Shown here in pieces: positions 1 to 9,502 of a stretch of 64,000 nt of DNA. Location: NCBI RefSeq assembly GCF_001275135.1, contig NZ_LFQU01000005.1, positions 1 through 64,000 of the forward strand, in the 5' to 3' direction. Both the position numbers and the translations under genes were made by a program. The notes under the pieces were generated by a model. The model ran no database searches. It was given only the letters and a program-made list of their open reading frames with translations, and was not told the origin of the DNA. Within the stretch, counting starts at the first letter, position 1. Each line of letters begins with the position of its first letter. Origin of the DNA: Xylanibacter rarus. GTDB taxonomy: Bacteria; Bacteroidota; Bacteroidia; Bacteroidales; Bacteroidaceae.

Positions 1-480
1 CTATTTTGCGTTATCATGTTGTTTTAAACTCGCTTAGACATTTAGATTTTTAACTTTTAATTTTTAATTTTCGCCAGAACTGTCCGATTACTTCATATTT
101 AAAATTACTTTATAACATTATACCAATTTGGTATTTGGATTTTTAACTTATCATCCTTAACTTAAATAAGCGGTATTTTAAGCGGATCAAGAGATCCTTA
201 TATTTAATTCCGGCGGAGCGCAGATCCGCCGGCACATTAGTCTTGTTGATTATTGCCGCAAGCACTACGTTAGCATTTGGATTTTTCACTCTTCACTCTT
301 CGTTCTTCACTTAAATATGCTCCTAGCTCACCTTAGTGAGCGATAACTTCTTTAACTCCCAATTACAATATCCAACAAGGCATTTGGATTCTTCACTCTT
401 CACTCTTCGTTCTTCACTTAGAAAATACTCCTTTAACTCCCAATAACAATATACCCAACAAGACAATTGCAAAAATAATT
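1..480. repeat. AT-rich intergenic region with imperfect direct repeats
   Basis: No credible gene is seen in the first 678 bases. Two imperfect copies of a roughly 90-base unit lie at about 274-378 and 380-460. Each contains a CATTTGGATT-type start, TTCACTCTTCACTCTTCG, and then ACTCCCAATaACAATAT. A shorter partial copy lies near 133-150. Related TTTTTCACTCTTCACTTTCG text recurs near 24655, between other genes, so this is probably a dispersed intergenic repeat of the genome. Function is unknown. Confidence 0.5.
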
Positions 481-646
481 AACAAATAACAGAATTATTA
501 AGACATTATCATTAACATGGCATTGGGGCTTATGGTAAGATAAATAACACAGAAAGAACATGAAAAATGGACAAAATGAGGCTATTTGTTTCGTATATGA
601 CAAATTTAGGGCGGATATAGAATAGTCTTAATCAAAGTTAAATCCG

Positions 647-654
647 TAATTTTG
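647..654 (+). promoter_or_regulatory. Bacteroidota -7 box (TAATTTTG) of the efflux operon
   Basis: TAATTTTG matches the Bacteroidota TAnnTTTG -7 consensus and ends 24 bases before the ATG of the TolC-like gene. A convincing -33 TTTG was not identified, so the assignment rests on the box and its spacing. Confidence 0.45.
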
Positions 655-678
655 CACACCAAAAAAGCGACATAAAGT

Positions 679-1995
679 ATGAGATTACGGAGATTAGCCG
701 TGTTGTTATTATTTGCCGGCAGCAGTGTTGTGGCGTGCCGGATGTCCGCTCAGAAACCGTTGAGGATGACAATTGACGAATTGTTTAGAAGAGTGGAACA
801 ATCGAATGTAGAAGTTAAAGCGGCACAAAAGGACGTGAACATTTCCAGACAACTAGAAAAGAACGCAAGGGCAAAGCGACTGCCCGACATCGGTCTGGAA
901 GCAGGAGTAAACTATCTGGGGGATGCAACAATTCTGGAGCGTGACTTTTCGAACCCTACACGTTCGGCAATGCCCCATCTGGGCAACTTGATTTCTCTTT
1001 CGCTCTATCAGCCTCTATACTCCGGAGGTGAGATAACGGCAGGAATACAGAAGACGAGATATCAGACACAGATGGCATCTACCGACCTGAAGATTGTTAC
1101 GGATAACATTAAAATGGAGGTGCTCGACTGCTATCTCAGTCTTCTGAAAAACCGCAACCTGCTGAGTGTGTACGACGAGAACATCAAGCTGACAAAACAA
1201 CTGATTGAGGAGATGAAGGTGCGCTCTGAACAGGGGCTGGCACTGGCAAACGACGTTACGCGCTACGAACTGACCCTGTCGAACCTTACTTACGACAGAA
1301 GCACCGTGGCCAACGCCGTGGAGCATCTTAACTACAGTCTGCTGGTGTATCTCGGACTTGACGAAGGCACGATGATAGAGCCATGGCTCGGCACGGACGA
1401 GATGAACCTGCCCGACCTTGGAGCAAGCCACTGGAGACAGGAGGCCGAGATGTCGCCCAAGCTGAAACGGCTCGACCTGGCCTACTCGCAGGCAAAGACC
1501 GAAGAGAAGATTGTGCGCAGCCGCATGATGCCCATGATAGGACTGACGGCAGGCAACAGTCTCGAAGGCCCGATAACCAACTGCACTCCCGTGAAGAACA
1601 ACAACATTAACACATGGTGGGTGGGCGTGAAGCTGTCGATGAACCTGTCGGCCTTCTACAAAGACAACACCTCGCTCAACGCCGCAAGGATGCAGACGGC
1701 AAAGCTGGTGGACAACCGCCAGGCCGAAAAGGAAACGATAGACCGAAAGGTGGACCAGATGTACAAATACTACACCGAGGCATGCCGTCAGGTGGAGACG
1801 CAGAAAAAGAACGTGGAACTGGCCAACGAGAACTACAGGATTGTGGAGCAGCGCTATTCGGCCGACCTGTCGCTGCTGACCGACATGCTCGACGCATCGA
1901 CGTCAAAGCTCGACGCCGAGGTAAGACTGGTTAACGCACGCGTGAATGTGGTGTACTATTATTATCAACTAAAATATATTTCAGGAAACTTTTAA
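679..1995 (+). CDS. TolC-family outer membrane efflux protein
   Basis: Outer-membrane channel of a tripartite export system. The 438 residues begin with a hydrophobic signal sequence (about residues 5-20, with a Cys at the end that could be a lipoprotein site). Two TolC/OEP-type long alpha-helical and strand repeats follow, with typical phrases such as SLYQPLYSGG and EQRYSADLSLLTDMLDA. The length is normal for the family. The gene is first in an operon: the HlyD-like gene starts 2 bases after its stop and the MFS pump 2 bases after that. This arrangement is the classic EmrAB-TolC drug or toxic-metabolite exporter. The substrate cannot be read from sequence. Confidence 0.9.
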   Translation: MRLRRLAVLLLFAGSSVVACRMSAQKPLRMTIDELFRRVEQSNVEVKAAQKDVNISRQLEKNARAKRLPDIGLEAGVNYLGDATILERDFSNPTRSAMPHLGNLISLSLYQPLYSGGEITAGIQKTRYQTQMASTDLKIVTDNIKMEVLDCYLSLLKNRNLLSVYDENIKLTKQLIEEMKVRSEQGLALANDVTRYELTLSNLTYDRSTVANAVEHLNYSLLVYLGLDEGTMIEPWLGTDEMNLPDLGASHWRQEAEMSPKLKRLDLAYSQAKTEEKIVRSRMMPMIGLTAGNSLEGPITNCTPVKNNNINTWWVGVKLSMNLSAFYKDNTSLNAARMQTAKLVDNRQAEKETIDRKVDQMYKYYTEACRQVETQKKNVELANENYRIVEQRYSADLSLLTDMLDASTSKLDAEVRLVNARVNVVYYYYQLKYISGNF

Positions 1996-1997
1996 AC

Positions 1998-3032
1998 ATG
2001 AACCGCAAAACAAGACGAATGATCCAGAACATCGTGGTTCTGGCTGTGCTGGCAATAGGTATATGGTGGATATGTGTACAGTTTATAAAATTCAACGTTT
2101 CAACCTTCACTGACAACGCGCAGGTGCGCCGACACATCGTGCCGGTGAACGCACGCGTGCAGGGCTACATCAAGAAGGTGTGCGTTGAGGAATATTCCTT
2201 CGTGCATAAAGGCGACACGCTGGTGATACTCGAAGACAGAGAATACAGGCTGAAACTGGCTGAAGCCGAAGCCGAACTGCAAAACGCCGTGTCGGGCAAG
2301 ACGGTGATGAGCTCGGCGATAAGCACCACGGAAAGCAACATAGGCGTGAACGAGGCGTCGATACTGGGCACAAAGGCCGAACTGGAGAACGCCGAACGCG
2401 ACCTGCAACGCTACTCGGTGCTGCTGAAAAACAAGGCCGTGACGCAGAAACAGTATGACGACGTGAAGACAAGATATGAAAGTACAAAGGCCGAATATGA
2501 CATGCTGTGCAGGCAGAAGCGCTCAACGTCGCTGACAAAAAATGAACAGACAAAGAAGCTGGGACAGCAGGACGCAAGCATAAAACTGGCCAAGGCGCGC
2601 AAGGACTATGCCGCACTGGACGTGTCGTACACCGTGATAACGGCACCTGTAGACGGATATACATCGAAGATAACGCTGCAGGAGGGACAGCTCGTGCAGC
2701 CCGGACAGACGCTGATGTCGGTGGTTGACGAAAACGACGTGTGGGTTGTGGCCAACTATAAGGAGACACAGACGGCAAAGATGAAGCCTGGCGACCGCGT
2801 GAGGATAACCGTGGACGCCATACCGGGCATTGAATATGTGGGCGTGATAGAGGCCATATCGAACGCCACGGGGGCACAATACTCCATAGTGCCGCAGGAC
2901 AACGCCACGGGCAACTTTGTGAAAGTGGAACAGAGACTGCCGGTGAAGATACGCTTCACGAAGGAGAACAGCAAAGAGAACATAAGGCGGCTGCGTGCCG
3001 GCCTGAACGTTGAATGTGAAATGATCGACTGA
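1998..3032 (+). CDS. HlyD/EmrA-family periplasmic adaptor (membrane fusion protein)
   Basis: Periplasmic adaptor joining the inner-membrane pump to the TolC-like channel. One N-terminal membrane segment (about residues 10-30) is followed by a biotinyl-lipoyl-like half (VPVNARVQGYIKKV), a long coiled-coil hairpin (about 80-200, rich in E/A/K), the second lipoyl half (VITAPVDGYTSKI) and a beta-barrel (VWVVANYKETQ), in the order expected for EmrA. The length of 344 residues is usual. It lies between the TolC-like and MFS genes with 2-base gaps, so translation is probably coupled. Confidence 0.92.
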   Translation: MNRKTRRMIQNIVVLAVLAIGIWWICVQFIKFNVSTFTDNAQVRRHIVPVNARVQGYIKKVCVEEYSFVHKGDTLVILEDREYRLKLAEAEAELQNAVSGKTVMSSAISTTESNIGVNEASILGTKAELENAERDLQRYSVLLKNKAVTQKQYDDVKTRYESTKAEYDMLCRQKRSTSLTKNEQTKKLGQQDASIKLAKARKDYAALDVSYTVITAPVDGYTSKITLQEGQLVQPGQTLMSVVDENDVWVVANYKETQTAKMKPGDRVRITVDAIPGIEYVGVIEAISNATGAQYSIVPQDNATGNFVKVEQRLPVKIRFTKENSKENIRRLRAGLNVECEMID

Positions 3033-3034
3033 TA

Positions 3035-4732
3035 ATGGCCAAGCTATATCATACGACAAACACCGTTATACGCACGCGGCAGCTCCTGATGTATAAAGAC
3101 TGGGTGCCGCCACGGCTGCGCTTCTGGCTGTATATGGCGTTCGGCTTCCTGTATCAGTATGTGGGAAGCATCAACACGTCGTACTCAAACCAGATTGTAA
3201 GCGAGATAGCGCTGCTCAACGAGGACATACAGATGGCAGGCTACTGCACCCTGGGCGGCATAACGGTGTGCTTCCCGGTGATGTACAGGCTGAAATTCTA
3301 TATGTACACGCGGCAGCTGTTTTTCGTTTCTGCCATCGGAATAATAATATGCAACGCCCTTACCATGTCGGTAACCGAGCCGTGGATGATATGGGGACTG
3401 GCCTTCATTGCGGGCTTCTGCAAGATGCTGGGCATGTTTGGCTGCACGAGCGTGTTCCGTCTATGCGTAACGCCGTCGCGCAACTATGCCGTGTTCTTCC
3501 CTGTTGTCTACATCATGGTGTGCGGCGGAACATATCTTTCAGGCTTAACGACGGCGTATCTTACATACTACGGCAACTGGCGACTGATGAACCTGTTTGT
3601 CATAGCGCTGATGATGATTCATTGCGGCATTGTATATTTCATGATGAAGCCCGACCATCGTCCGGGTCCGTTCCTGTCGCTAAAGGGTGTCGACTTCATA
3701 GGTCTGTTCCTCTGGAGCGCGTTCCTGATATCAGGCATGTGGATGTTCACCTACGGCGAGCATTACGACTGGTGGATGAGCAGCACTATATGGCAGGCCA
3801 CGGGCATAACGCTGGCGTTTTTTATCGCAGCCCTGTGCCGGTCAAAGTTTCACGAAAAGCCGTATCTGCCGCTGTCTATATTCAAGTTCAGGTCAGTGCA
3901 GCACCTCATGCTGCTTCTGCTCGGCGTTGGCATTCTTCAGGCTGCGCCCAAGCTGTTGCAGTCGATATATCTGTCATCTGTGCTGAAATACGACTCGCTC
4001 AACACGATATCGCTCAACTGGCCCATACTCTACGGCGTGGTGGTAGGCTCGCTGCTGGCCTTTGCCACATTCGTAAAGTGGCACTGGGGATTCAAGAAAT
4101 ACTTTATTGTGGCATTGGTGCTGCTCACCTTTTACGAAGTGTCGATGTATTTTCTCATCGACGGCGACACCAACAGAGAGGCTTTCTTCATCCCGCTGTT
4201 TGCCTTTGGCGTGTCTGAGGTGATGATAGGCTCGGCGTCTAACGTATATCTGTCGCAGTCGCTCCCCTTCTCTCACTTCTTCTTCGGCCTCAACTCCATA
4301 GGCTACATACGCTGCGGCATAGGAACAGCCTTAGGTTCGGCCACGGTGCAGCGCCTATACAACTGGTCGATATCAAAGAACAGCCTCAACGCGGCCGACA
4401 ACATGGACGGCACGGTGATGCCGTTCGACCTGCCGTCGTGGAGCGACACGATGGCTGTGATATCCAAGCAGGCCGTGATGATATCCATAAAGGAATGCTA
4501 CGGCTACATGACGGCCATAGGCATACTGATGATGATGCTCATCATTATTCATCACTACCGCCTGCCCGTAATCCGCCTGCTGCCCCGAATGGCAGCCATA
4601 CGCCAATGGATGAACACCGAGAAGACTAACGACCCGAAGGGCTCCGTTATTCCGAACAAAGCGGAAGAGGACGACGAGTATGAAGAAGATGACGCTGACT
4701 GTCTGGAAGATAAAAAAGAAAAGGAGAACTGA
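3035..4732 (+). CDS. MFS transporter, DHA2/EmrB-like (14 TM)
   Basis: Inner-membrane proton-driven pump of the tripartite system. The 565-residue protein has about 14 hydrophobic segments, typical of the DHA2 branch. It ends in a charged cytoplasmic tail that is strikingly acidic (EEDDEYEEDDAD) and then basic. It is the third gene of the operon, 2 bases after the adaptor. The sequence is divergent from Escherichia coli EmrB and resembles the Bacteroidota versions, where the loop motifs are weak. It could export drugs, bile acids or fatty acids; nothing in the window decides this. Confidence 0.85.
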   Translation: MAKLYHTTNTVIRTRQLLMYKDWVPPRLRFWLYMAFGFLYQYVGSINTSYSNQIVSEIALLNEDIQMAGYCTLGGITVCFPVMYRLKFYMYTRQLFFVSAIGIIICNALTMSVTEPWMIWGLAFIAGFCKMLGMFGCTSVFRLCVTPSRNYAVFFPVVYIMVCGGTYLSGLTTAYLTYYGNWRLMNLFVIALMMIHCGIVYFMMKPDHRPGPFLSLKGVDFIGLFLWSAFLISGMWMFTYGEHYDWWMSSTIWQATGITLAFFIAALCRSKFHEKPYLPLSIFKFRSVQHLMLLLLGVGILQAAPKLLQSIYLSSVLKYDSLNTISLNWPILYGVVVGSLLAFATFVKWHWGFKKYFIVALVLLTFYEVSMYFLIDGDTNREAFFIPLFAFGVSEVMIGSASNVYLSQSLPFSHFFFGLNSIGYIRCGIGTALGSATVQRLYNWSISKNSLNAADNMDGTVMPFDLPSWSDTMAVISKQAVMISIKECYGYMTAIGILMMMLIIIHHYRLPVIRLLPRMAAIRQWMNTEKTNDPKGSVIPNKAEEDDEYEEDDADCLEDKKEKEN

Positions 4733-4824
4733 AGGAAGACATACACCCCAAAACTTTACCTTTCGCCAGTTCCTCGGAATGAAGAGCAAACAGAAGGCTA
4801 AAACACTAAGACGGCATAAAAGTT

Positions 4825-4879
4825 GTAAAATTTTGAACAGTTAAGTATGTTTTATATATATTACTGTTCAAAATTTTAC
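4825..4879. promoter_or_regulatory. 17-bp inverted repeat, probable AbiEi operator
   Basis: GTAAAATTTTGAACAGT (4825-4841) is exactly mirrored by ACTGTTCAAAATTTTAC (4863-4879). The right arm ends directly against the TATATTTG -7 box at 4880-4887. AbiEi antitoxins of other bacteria are known to bind inverted repeats in their own promoter and repress it, so this is the likely autoregulatory site of the downstream abiE pair. Confidence 0.6.
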
Positions 4880-4887
4880 TATATTTG
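4880..4887 (+). promoter_or_regulatory. -7 box (TATATTTG) of the abiE operon
   Basis: TATATTTG fits TAnnTTTG and lies immediately downstream of the inverted repeat, so a protein bound to the repeat would overlap the polymerase site. The first in-frame start codon of the antitoxin is 65-90 bases downstream. Confidence 0.55.
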
Positions 4888-4976
4888 CAAAAACAAACAA
4901 TGTTCTCAATATCCATGCTAATCTAAATAAGCATGGTTACCAGACATCTTGTTTGAGTAAACTTTATCCGTACATC

Positions 4977-5609
4977 ATGAATAATGTTTTAGCAAAACTC
5001 GGCAACATACCGGTAACGTCCTCAATAATTGAATCACTATATCCACAATTAAAAGGAGGAAGCCAAAAAATAAGACAACTTGAGAAAAGCGGAGATATTA
5101 TCCGCCTTAAGAGAGGACTGTACATATGTAATCCTGAGATATCAGACAGGCCTCTGTCTACCGAGCTTATCGCCAATCATCTTTACACCCCGTCATATGT
5201 ATCTATGTCTTCTGCATTGCGTTACTATGGCCTCATACCTGAAATGGTTTACACTATGCAGTCAATGACGCTAAAACATTCACGTAGCTTTGACACTGCA
5301 TTTGGACGGTTTGAATATACATACATCCCAAGAAAATCATTTTCAATAGGACTGTCGAGCATTGAAAAGGACGGATATGCGTTCGTGATGGCTACACCGG
5401 AAAAAGCACTATGTGACCTGATTGCCAACTCACCAAGCGTAAATCTAAGATCCATAAAAGATGCTGAAACGTATCTTGAAGAAGACATACGCATGGAGAT
5501 GGACGACTTTTTAATGATGAACGTAAACATCTTTGAAGAATATGCCAAGACTGGCAAAAAGTCGGAATCAATAAGAACCTTAATAAAACTGCTAAACAAT
5601 GACAAATGA
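4977..5609 (+). CDS. abiEi: AbiEi-family antitoxin (type IV TA)
   Basis: Antitoxin and transcriptional repressor of an AbiE system. An N-terminal winged helix-turn-helix (ending IIRLKRGLYICNPE) is followed by the AbiEi core with the typical ELIANHLYTPSYVSMSSALRYYGLIPE and ATPEKALCDLI stretches. The reading frame is open from a TTG at 4953; the ATG at 4977 (MNNVLAKLGNIPVTSS) was chosen because Bacteroidota rarely use TTG and the fold begins there. It overlaps the toxin gene by 11 bases, so the two are translationally linked. A perfect inverted repeat sits at its promoter. It is AT-rich compared with the preceding efflux operon, which suggests transfer. Confidence 0.88.
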   Translation: MNNVLAKLGNIPVTSSIIESLYPQLKGGSQKIRQLEKSGDIIRLKRGLYICNPEISDRPLSTELIANHLYTPSYVSMSSALRYYGLIPEMVYTMQSMTLKHSRSFDTAFGRFEYTYIPRKSFSIGLSSIEKDGYAFVMATPEKALCDLIANSPSVNLRSIKDAETYLEEDIRMEMDDFLMMNVNIFEEYAKTGKKSESIRTLIKLLNNDK

Positions 5610-6432
5610 CATTTACGACAGTATGCTTTCGGCATACGACCTTTCTACCGAACAGAAGAAACGCAATGCCATATTTGAGGTTAACCAGCAAATAATACTT
5701 GCCGGTCTTTATAACGGAGGTTTCTTCAACGTGGCTGCGTTCTATGGCGGTACATGTCTTCGTATTTTCCATGATCTTCAACGCTTTAGCGAAGACATGG
5801 ACTTCTCTCTTTTGGCACCTGACGACGAATTTGATTTCAAGAAATATTTTCAGCCCATCATCGATGAATTTGCCGTTGTGGGAAGAAACGTGGAAATAAA
5901 GAAGAAAGACAAAAAGAGTTTCGGAAAGGTTGAATCGGCATTTCTAAAAGACAACACTGATGTTTACGACATATCTTTCCGTACAGACAAATCGATAAAA
6001 ATAAAAATTGAGGTTGACACACAGCCACCGCTGAAATTTGAAACTGAGCAAAAGTTGCTGTTGCAGCCACATTCATTTATGACACGCTGCTTTGTTTTGC
6101 CCGACCTGTTTGCAGGCAAAATGCATGCACTGGTGTACCGTGCCTGGAAAAATCGAGTAAAGGGACGCGACTGGTATGATTTTGAATGGTATGTACGCCA
6201 TAATGTACCACTTGACTTCAAGCATCTGGCAGAACGCGTAAAGCAGTTTAATAATGAGGAAATTGACATGGATACATTTATCGCGTTGCTGAAAGAAAAA
6301 TTATCAACTGCCAATATAAATCAGGTTAAAAATGACGTCCTGCCTTTTGTCAGGAATCCGAAAGAACTGGATATCTGGTCAAATGATTACTTTGTACAAC
6401 TGGCAGATATGATAAAAATTATAAATGTGTAA
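5599..6432 (+). CDS. abiEii: AbiEii/AbiGii-family nucleotidyltransferase toxin
   Basis: Toxin of the AbiE pair; family members are nucleotidyltransferases that block growth, which gives abortive phage infection. The diagnostic core is FFNVAAFYGGTCLRIFHDLQR followed by SEDMDFSLL, i.e. the GG-x-x-L-R and S-x-D-x-D-F/L catalytic motifs (about residues 43-75). A basic KNRVKGRDWYDFEWYV segment follows at about 188-203. The 277-residue length is normal. Its ATG lies inside the end of the antitoxin gene. The pair probably acts as phage defence and plasmid/island maintenance. Confidence 0.9.
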   Translation: MTNDIYDSMLSAYDLSTEQKKRNAIFEVNQQIILAGLYNGGFFNVAAFYGGTCLRIFHDLQRFSEDMDFSLLAPDDEFDFKKYFQPIIDEFAVVGRNVEIKKKDKKSFGKVESAFLKDNTDVYDISFRTDKSIKIKIEVDTQPPLKFETEQKLLLQPHSFMTRCFVLPDLFAGKMHALVYRAWKNRVKGRDWYDFEWYVRHNVPLDFKHLAERVKQFNNEEIDMDTFIALLKEKLSTANINQVKNDVLPFVRNPKELDIWSNDYFVQLADMIKIINV

Positions 6433-6454
6433 GAAATAACAAAAACTCGATGAT

Positions 6455-8128
6455 ATGAAAGAAATAAGATGTCCTAAATGTCAGAGCGTGTTTCAGGTAG
6501 ACGAGGCCGACTATGCTTCTATCGTCAGTCAGGTAAAGAACGCCGAGTTTAACGACGAACTCAACCGCAGACTTGAAGAGGTGAGGAAACAATATGCAGC
6601 AGAACTGAAGGCCGACGTGATGAAGTCGGAACAGACGTTCGGACAGCAGCTGTCGGCAAAGGATCTTGAAATAGGAGAAAAGAATACTGAGATAGAACGG
6701 CTGAAGGCGCAGATAGACAGCATGGCGCAGGCGAAGGCGCTTGAACTGGCTGAAGAGATGAGTAAGAAGGACCAGGAGATATCGGAACTGAAGGCTAAGA
6801 TTGAGAGCACGGCACAGGCTAAGGCACTCGAACTGGCTGAAGAGATGAGCAAGAAAGACCAGGAGATATCCGAACTGAAAGCCAAGATTGAGAGCACAGC
6901 GCAGGCCAAGGCACTAGAACTGGCCGGAGAGATGAACAAGAAAGACCAGGAGATATCCGAGCTGAAGGCTAAAATTGAGAGCACGGCACAGGCCAAAGCA
7001 CTCGAACTGGCAGGAGAAATGAACAAAAAGAATCAGGAGATATCCGAGCTGAAGGCCAAGATTGAGAGCATGGTACAGACTAATGCGCTCGAGCTGGCCG
7101 GTGAGTTGGCAAAGAAGGACAAGGAGATTTCGAAACTGAAATCCACCATTTCGCAGAGTAAGGATACCTGTCAGATAGCCGTGCTTGAGGAACAACGCAA
7201 GGCGCAGGACGCCCTGAAGGAGAAAGAAAACAAGATTGTTGAGCTTACGGGCATGGTGAACCAGCAGAAGAATGAGGCCGCACTGCGTGAGAACAACATA
7301 AAGGAAACTTACGAGATACAGCTGAAAAAGAAGCAGGAAGAGGTTGACTACTATAAAGACCTGAAGACAAGGATGTCGACAAAGATGGTCGGCGAGACGC
7401 TCGAAATACACTGCAGCACGGAGTTCAACCGCATGCGCCCGCTATTCCCCAACGCCTACTTTGAGAAAGACAACGACGCATCGGGCGGCAGCAAGGGCGA
7501 CTTCATCTTCCGCGACTATGAAGACGGCTTTGAATATATCTCCATTATGTTCGAGATGAAGAACGAAATGGACCAGACCGCTACAAAGCATAAGAACGAG
7601 GACTTCCTTAAGAAACTCGACGACGACCGCAAAGCCAAGAAATGCGAATTTGCCGTACTTGTGTCGCTGCTCGAACCTGAAAGTGAGCTGTACAACACGG
7701 GCATCGTTGACATGTCGCACCGCTATCCGAAGATGTACGTCATCCGTCCGCAGTTCTTCATTCCGCTGATAACGCTACTTGTGCAGACGTCAAAGAAGAG
7801 CATAGAGTATCAGCGCCAACTGGCCATTGCGCGCAGCCAGTCGGTAGACGTAACCAACTTTGAAAGCCGCCTCAACGACTTCAAGGAGAAGTTTGCCAAC
7901 AACTACCGCCTTGCGAGCGAGAAGTTCAAGACAGCCATCGACGAGATAGACAAGTCGATAACTCACCTGCAAAAGATAAAAGAGGCCCTTGTAGGCTCCG
8001 AGCGCAACCTCCGCCTGGCCAACGACAAGGCAGACGGACTGACGATAAAGAAACTTACATACAACAACCCGACTATGAAAGAGAAATTTAAGGAAGCACG
8101 GGCTGTTGAGGAGGATGAGGACGAATAA
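6455..8128 (+). CDS. DUF2130 protein with expanded coiled coil
   Basis: The protein begins with a zinc-ribbon-like knuckle (CPKCQSVF), runs into a long charged coiled coil (about residues 30-300), and ends in the DUF2130 domain (from about [22 protein letters not shown] to the end). Its function is unknown; the DUF2130 domain has a nuclease-like look ([18 protein letters not shown]), but this is inference. It is longer than typical DUF2130 proteins because residues 91-235 are five near-identical 29-residue repeats. It starts 22 bases after abiEii on the same strand, so co-transcription with the toxin-antitoxin pair is likely. Confidence 0.8.
   Translation: MKEIRCPKCQSVFQVDEADYASIVSQVKNAEFNDELNRRLEEVRKQYAAELKADVMKSEQTFGQQLSAKDLEIGEKNTEIERLKAQIDSMAQAKALELAEEMSKKDQEISELKAKIESTAQAKALELAEEMSKKDQEISELKAKIESTAQAKALELAGEMNKKDQEISELKAKIESTAQAKALELAGEMNKKNQEISELKAKIESMVQTNALELAGELAKKDKEISKLKSTISQSKDTCQIAVLEEQRKAQDALKEKENKIVELTGMVNQQKNEAALRENNIKETYEIQLKKKQEEVDYYKDLKTRMSTKMVGETLEIHCSTEFNRMRPLFPNAYFEKDNDASGGSKGDFIFRDYEDGFEYISIMFEMKNEMDQTATKHKNEDFLKKLDDDRKAKKCEFAVLVSLLEPESELYNTGIVDMSHRYPKMYVIRPQFFIPLITLLVQTSKKSIEYQRQLAIARSQSVDVTNFESRLNDFKEKFANNYRLASEKFKTAIDEIDKSITHLQKIKEALVGSERNLRLANDKADGLTIKKLTYNNPTMKEKFKEARAVEEDEDE
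6725..7159 (+). repeat. Five tandem 87-bp repeats inside the DUF2130 gene
   Basis: Each unit encodes a 29-residue coiled-coil block beginning AQAKALELA and ending [11 protein letters not shown]. The first four are almost identical; the fifth ([15 protein letters not shown]) is divergent. The unit is a multiple of three, so copy changes keep the frame. Confidence 0.85.
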
Positions 8129-8161
8129 TACTCCTGAGTGACACACATCAGGCAAAAAAAC

Positions 8162-8229
8162 AATAAGCCCCGAAACATCATTATTTACGCACACAAGAAT
8201 GTAAAACCAATGACGCTTCGGGGCTTATT
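8162..8229. terminator. Convergent hairpin between DUF2130 and NADAR genes
   Basis: AATAAGCCCCGAA (8162-8174) and TTCGGGGCTTATT (8217-8229) form a perfect 13-bp stem around a 42-base loop. It lies between two genes whose ends face each other and could end transcription from both sides. Confidence 0.5.
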
Positions 8230-8285
8230 ATTATGTCTAATACAGCCACCTAAAAAGCAGTTTAATATAAAAATATCCACACTAT

Positions 8286-8864
8286 TTATTTCAGCAAATT
8301 TACAAAATCCAATGCGTCGTCAGACAAACTATAAGTCAACTTACCGTTGTCCCTTAATTCCATAAGCAGACGTCCCTGAAGATTTGGACCGACATATTTG
8401 TCATCTACTAATTTTACGCCCCAAGTATCTGCATACTTTTTACGGAATGTTGTCTGATCCTCAACTATATATCTGTTGTCGGTATCTTTAAGTTTTTCCC
8501 TGAAATCTGCATTTTGATCATACTTACATTGAAGACAGAACTTTATTGCGTCAACAATCATCTGTCCCCAATCGCTGCGCCTGTAAGCTCTCTCCCATTT
8601 CTTTGCTTTCATCTTCGGATTGCCGGCACCATATATATCCAACAGAACATCCTTATCCTTAAACTTCATCATCTGGAAGAGCTGCTCGGCAGACTTAAAC
8701 TCAACGCCGTTAACTACTATTGGAGTCCGTCCAAAGTTACTTAATATGCCCCACTCTTCTTTAACTTTATGTATGGTTACACATTGCTCTTTCGGATAAT
8801 CTTTGATAGAATAATACTGTGGATAGTATTTTTCTATGAATGGCGCTATGCTATAAAAACTCAT
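8286..8864 (-). CDS. NADAR-family protein, probable ADP-ribosyl-guanine hydrolase antitoxin
   Basis: NADAR (DUF1768, YbiA-like) proteins reverse ADP-ribosylation, and some serve as antitoxins to DNA ADP-ribosyltransferases. Visible family marks are WGILSNFGRTPIVVNGVEFKSAEQLFQ (about residues 37-63), then SDWGQMIVDAIKFCLQCKYDQN and KLKDTDNRYIVE, and DTWG near residue 145, all in canonical order. At 192 residues it is slightly longer than YbiA, with about 30 extra N-terminal residues. It starts 5 bases after the stop of the ADP-ribosyltransferase-like gene, so it is the second gene of a two-gene operon. Confidence 0.82.
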   Translation of the reverse strand: MSFYSIAPFIEKYYPQYYSIKDYPKEQCVTIHKVKEEWGILSNFGRTPIVVNGVEFKSAEQLFQMMKFKDKDVLLDIYGAGNPKMKAKKWERAYRRSDWGQMIVDAIKFCLQCKYDQNADFREKLKDTDNRYIVEDQTTFRKKYADTWGVKLVDDKYVGPNLQGRLLMELRDNGKLTYSLSDDALDFVNLLK

Positions 8865-8869
8865 ATCTG

Positions 8870-9457
8870 CTATACTTCGTTGTTTAATTGAAAAACCGGG
8901 ACGACAGTGTCTTGTATAAGATGTTTACTTGCATCCAGACAAACCCGGTCAATCCTTATTATCTCTATTTTGTTGACATTAAAAATCGCACGATTTGTAC
9001 CAAGAGAAGGATTTCGCCACGAATATGGCCACACAATACAGTCGACACCGATTTTGTTATCCAAAAACTCGGCAGCAGCTTTCTCTCCGATAAAGTCATC
9101 ATTCCCAGTAAGTGTGTTTGCCAGATATTTACGGAATAATTTCCCGTCAGCCTTAACCTTATCAGGAATTTTCTCACCAAGCACATTTTCTGTACGCATA
9201 ACAATCTTAGCATTAACAGGCTGCTTAAACATTATGTAATTATCATCCGTCAATGAAGGCACTGCCACGGTATAGACAAAGTTTTCACCTTCTGACTGTG
9301 CTTTTTGACCTGAATAATGGGCAGCAGAACTATATTTTGAAGTGACATACACACCATAACCGAACTTAATCTTTCCGCTTCCCTCCAAGACATGCTTCAA
9401 GTCAAACTCAGTAAAATAGTTATGTGAGCCATGATACATAATATCTGTGTTTTGCAT
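8870..9457 (-). CDS. ADP-ribosyltransferase-like toxin paired with NADAR
   Basis: The protein has the layout of an H-Y-type ADP-ribosyltransferase: MYHGSHNYFTEFDL near the N terminus (His9), FGYGVYVTSKYSSAAHYS (about 32-49) and, towards the C terminus, GVDCIVWPY and NRAIFNVNKIEIIRI, the pattern seen in DUF3990 and LPD29 ART domains. I infer NAD-dependent modification of a nucleic acid or protein, reversed by the NADAR partner. The frame is open to a TTG at 9526, but ATG 9457 is preferred because a promoter-like TATATTTG lies inside the extension. The third catalytic residue was not assigned. Length is 195 residues. Confidence 0.62.
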   Translation of the reverse strand: MQNTDIMYHGSHNYFTEFDLKHVLEGSGKIKFGYGVYVTSKYSSAAHYSGQKAQSEGENFVYTVAVPSLTDDNYIMFKQPVNAKIVMRTENVLGEKIPDKVKADGKLFRKYLANTLTGNDDFIGEKAAAEFLDNKIGVDCIVWPYSWRNPSLGTNRAIFNVNKIEIIRIDRVCLDASKHLIQDTVVPVFQLNNEV

Positions 9458-9502
9458 ATTATTTGTTCCAGCCAATTTCAATTCATAAATATTAATTAGA
9501 AG

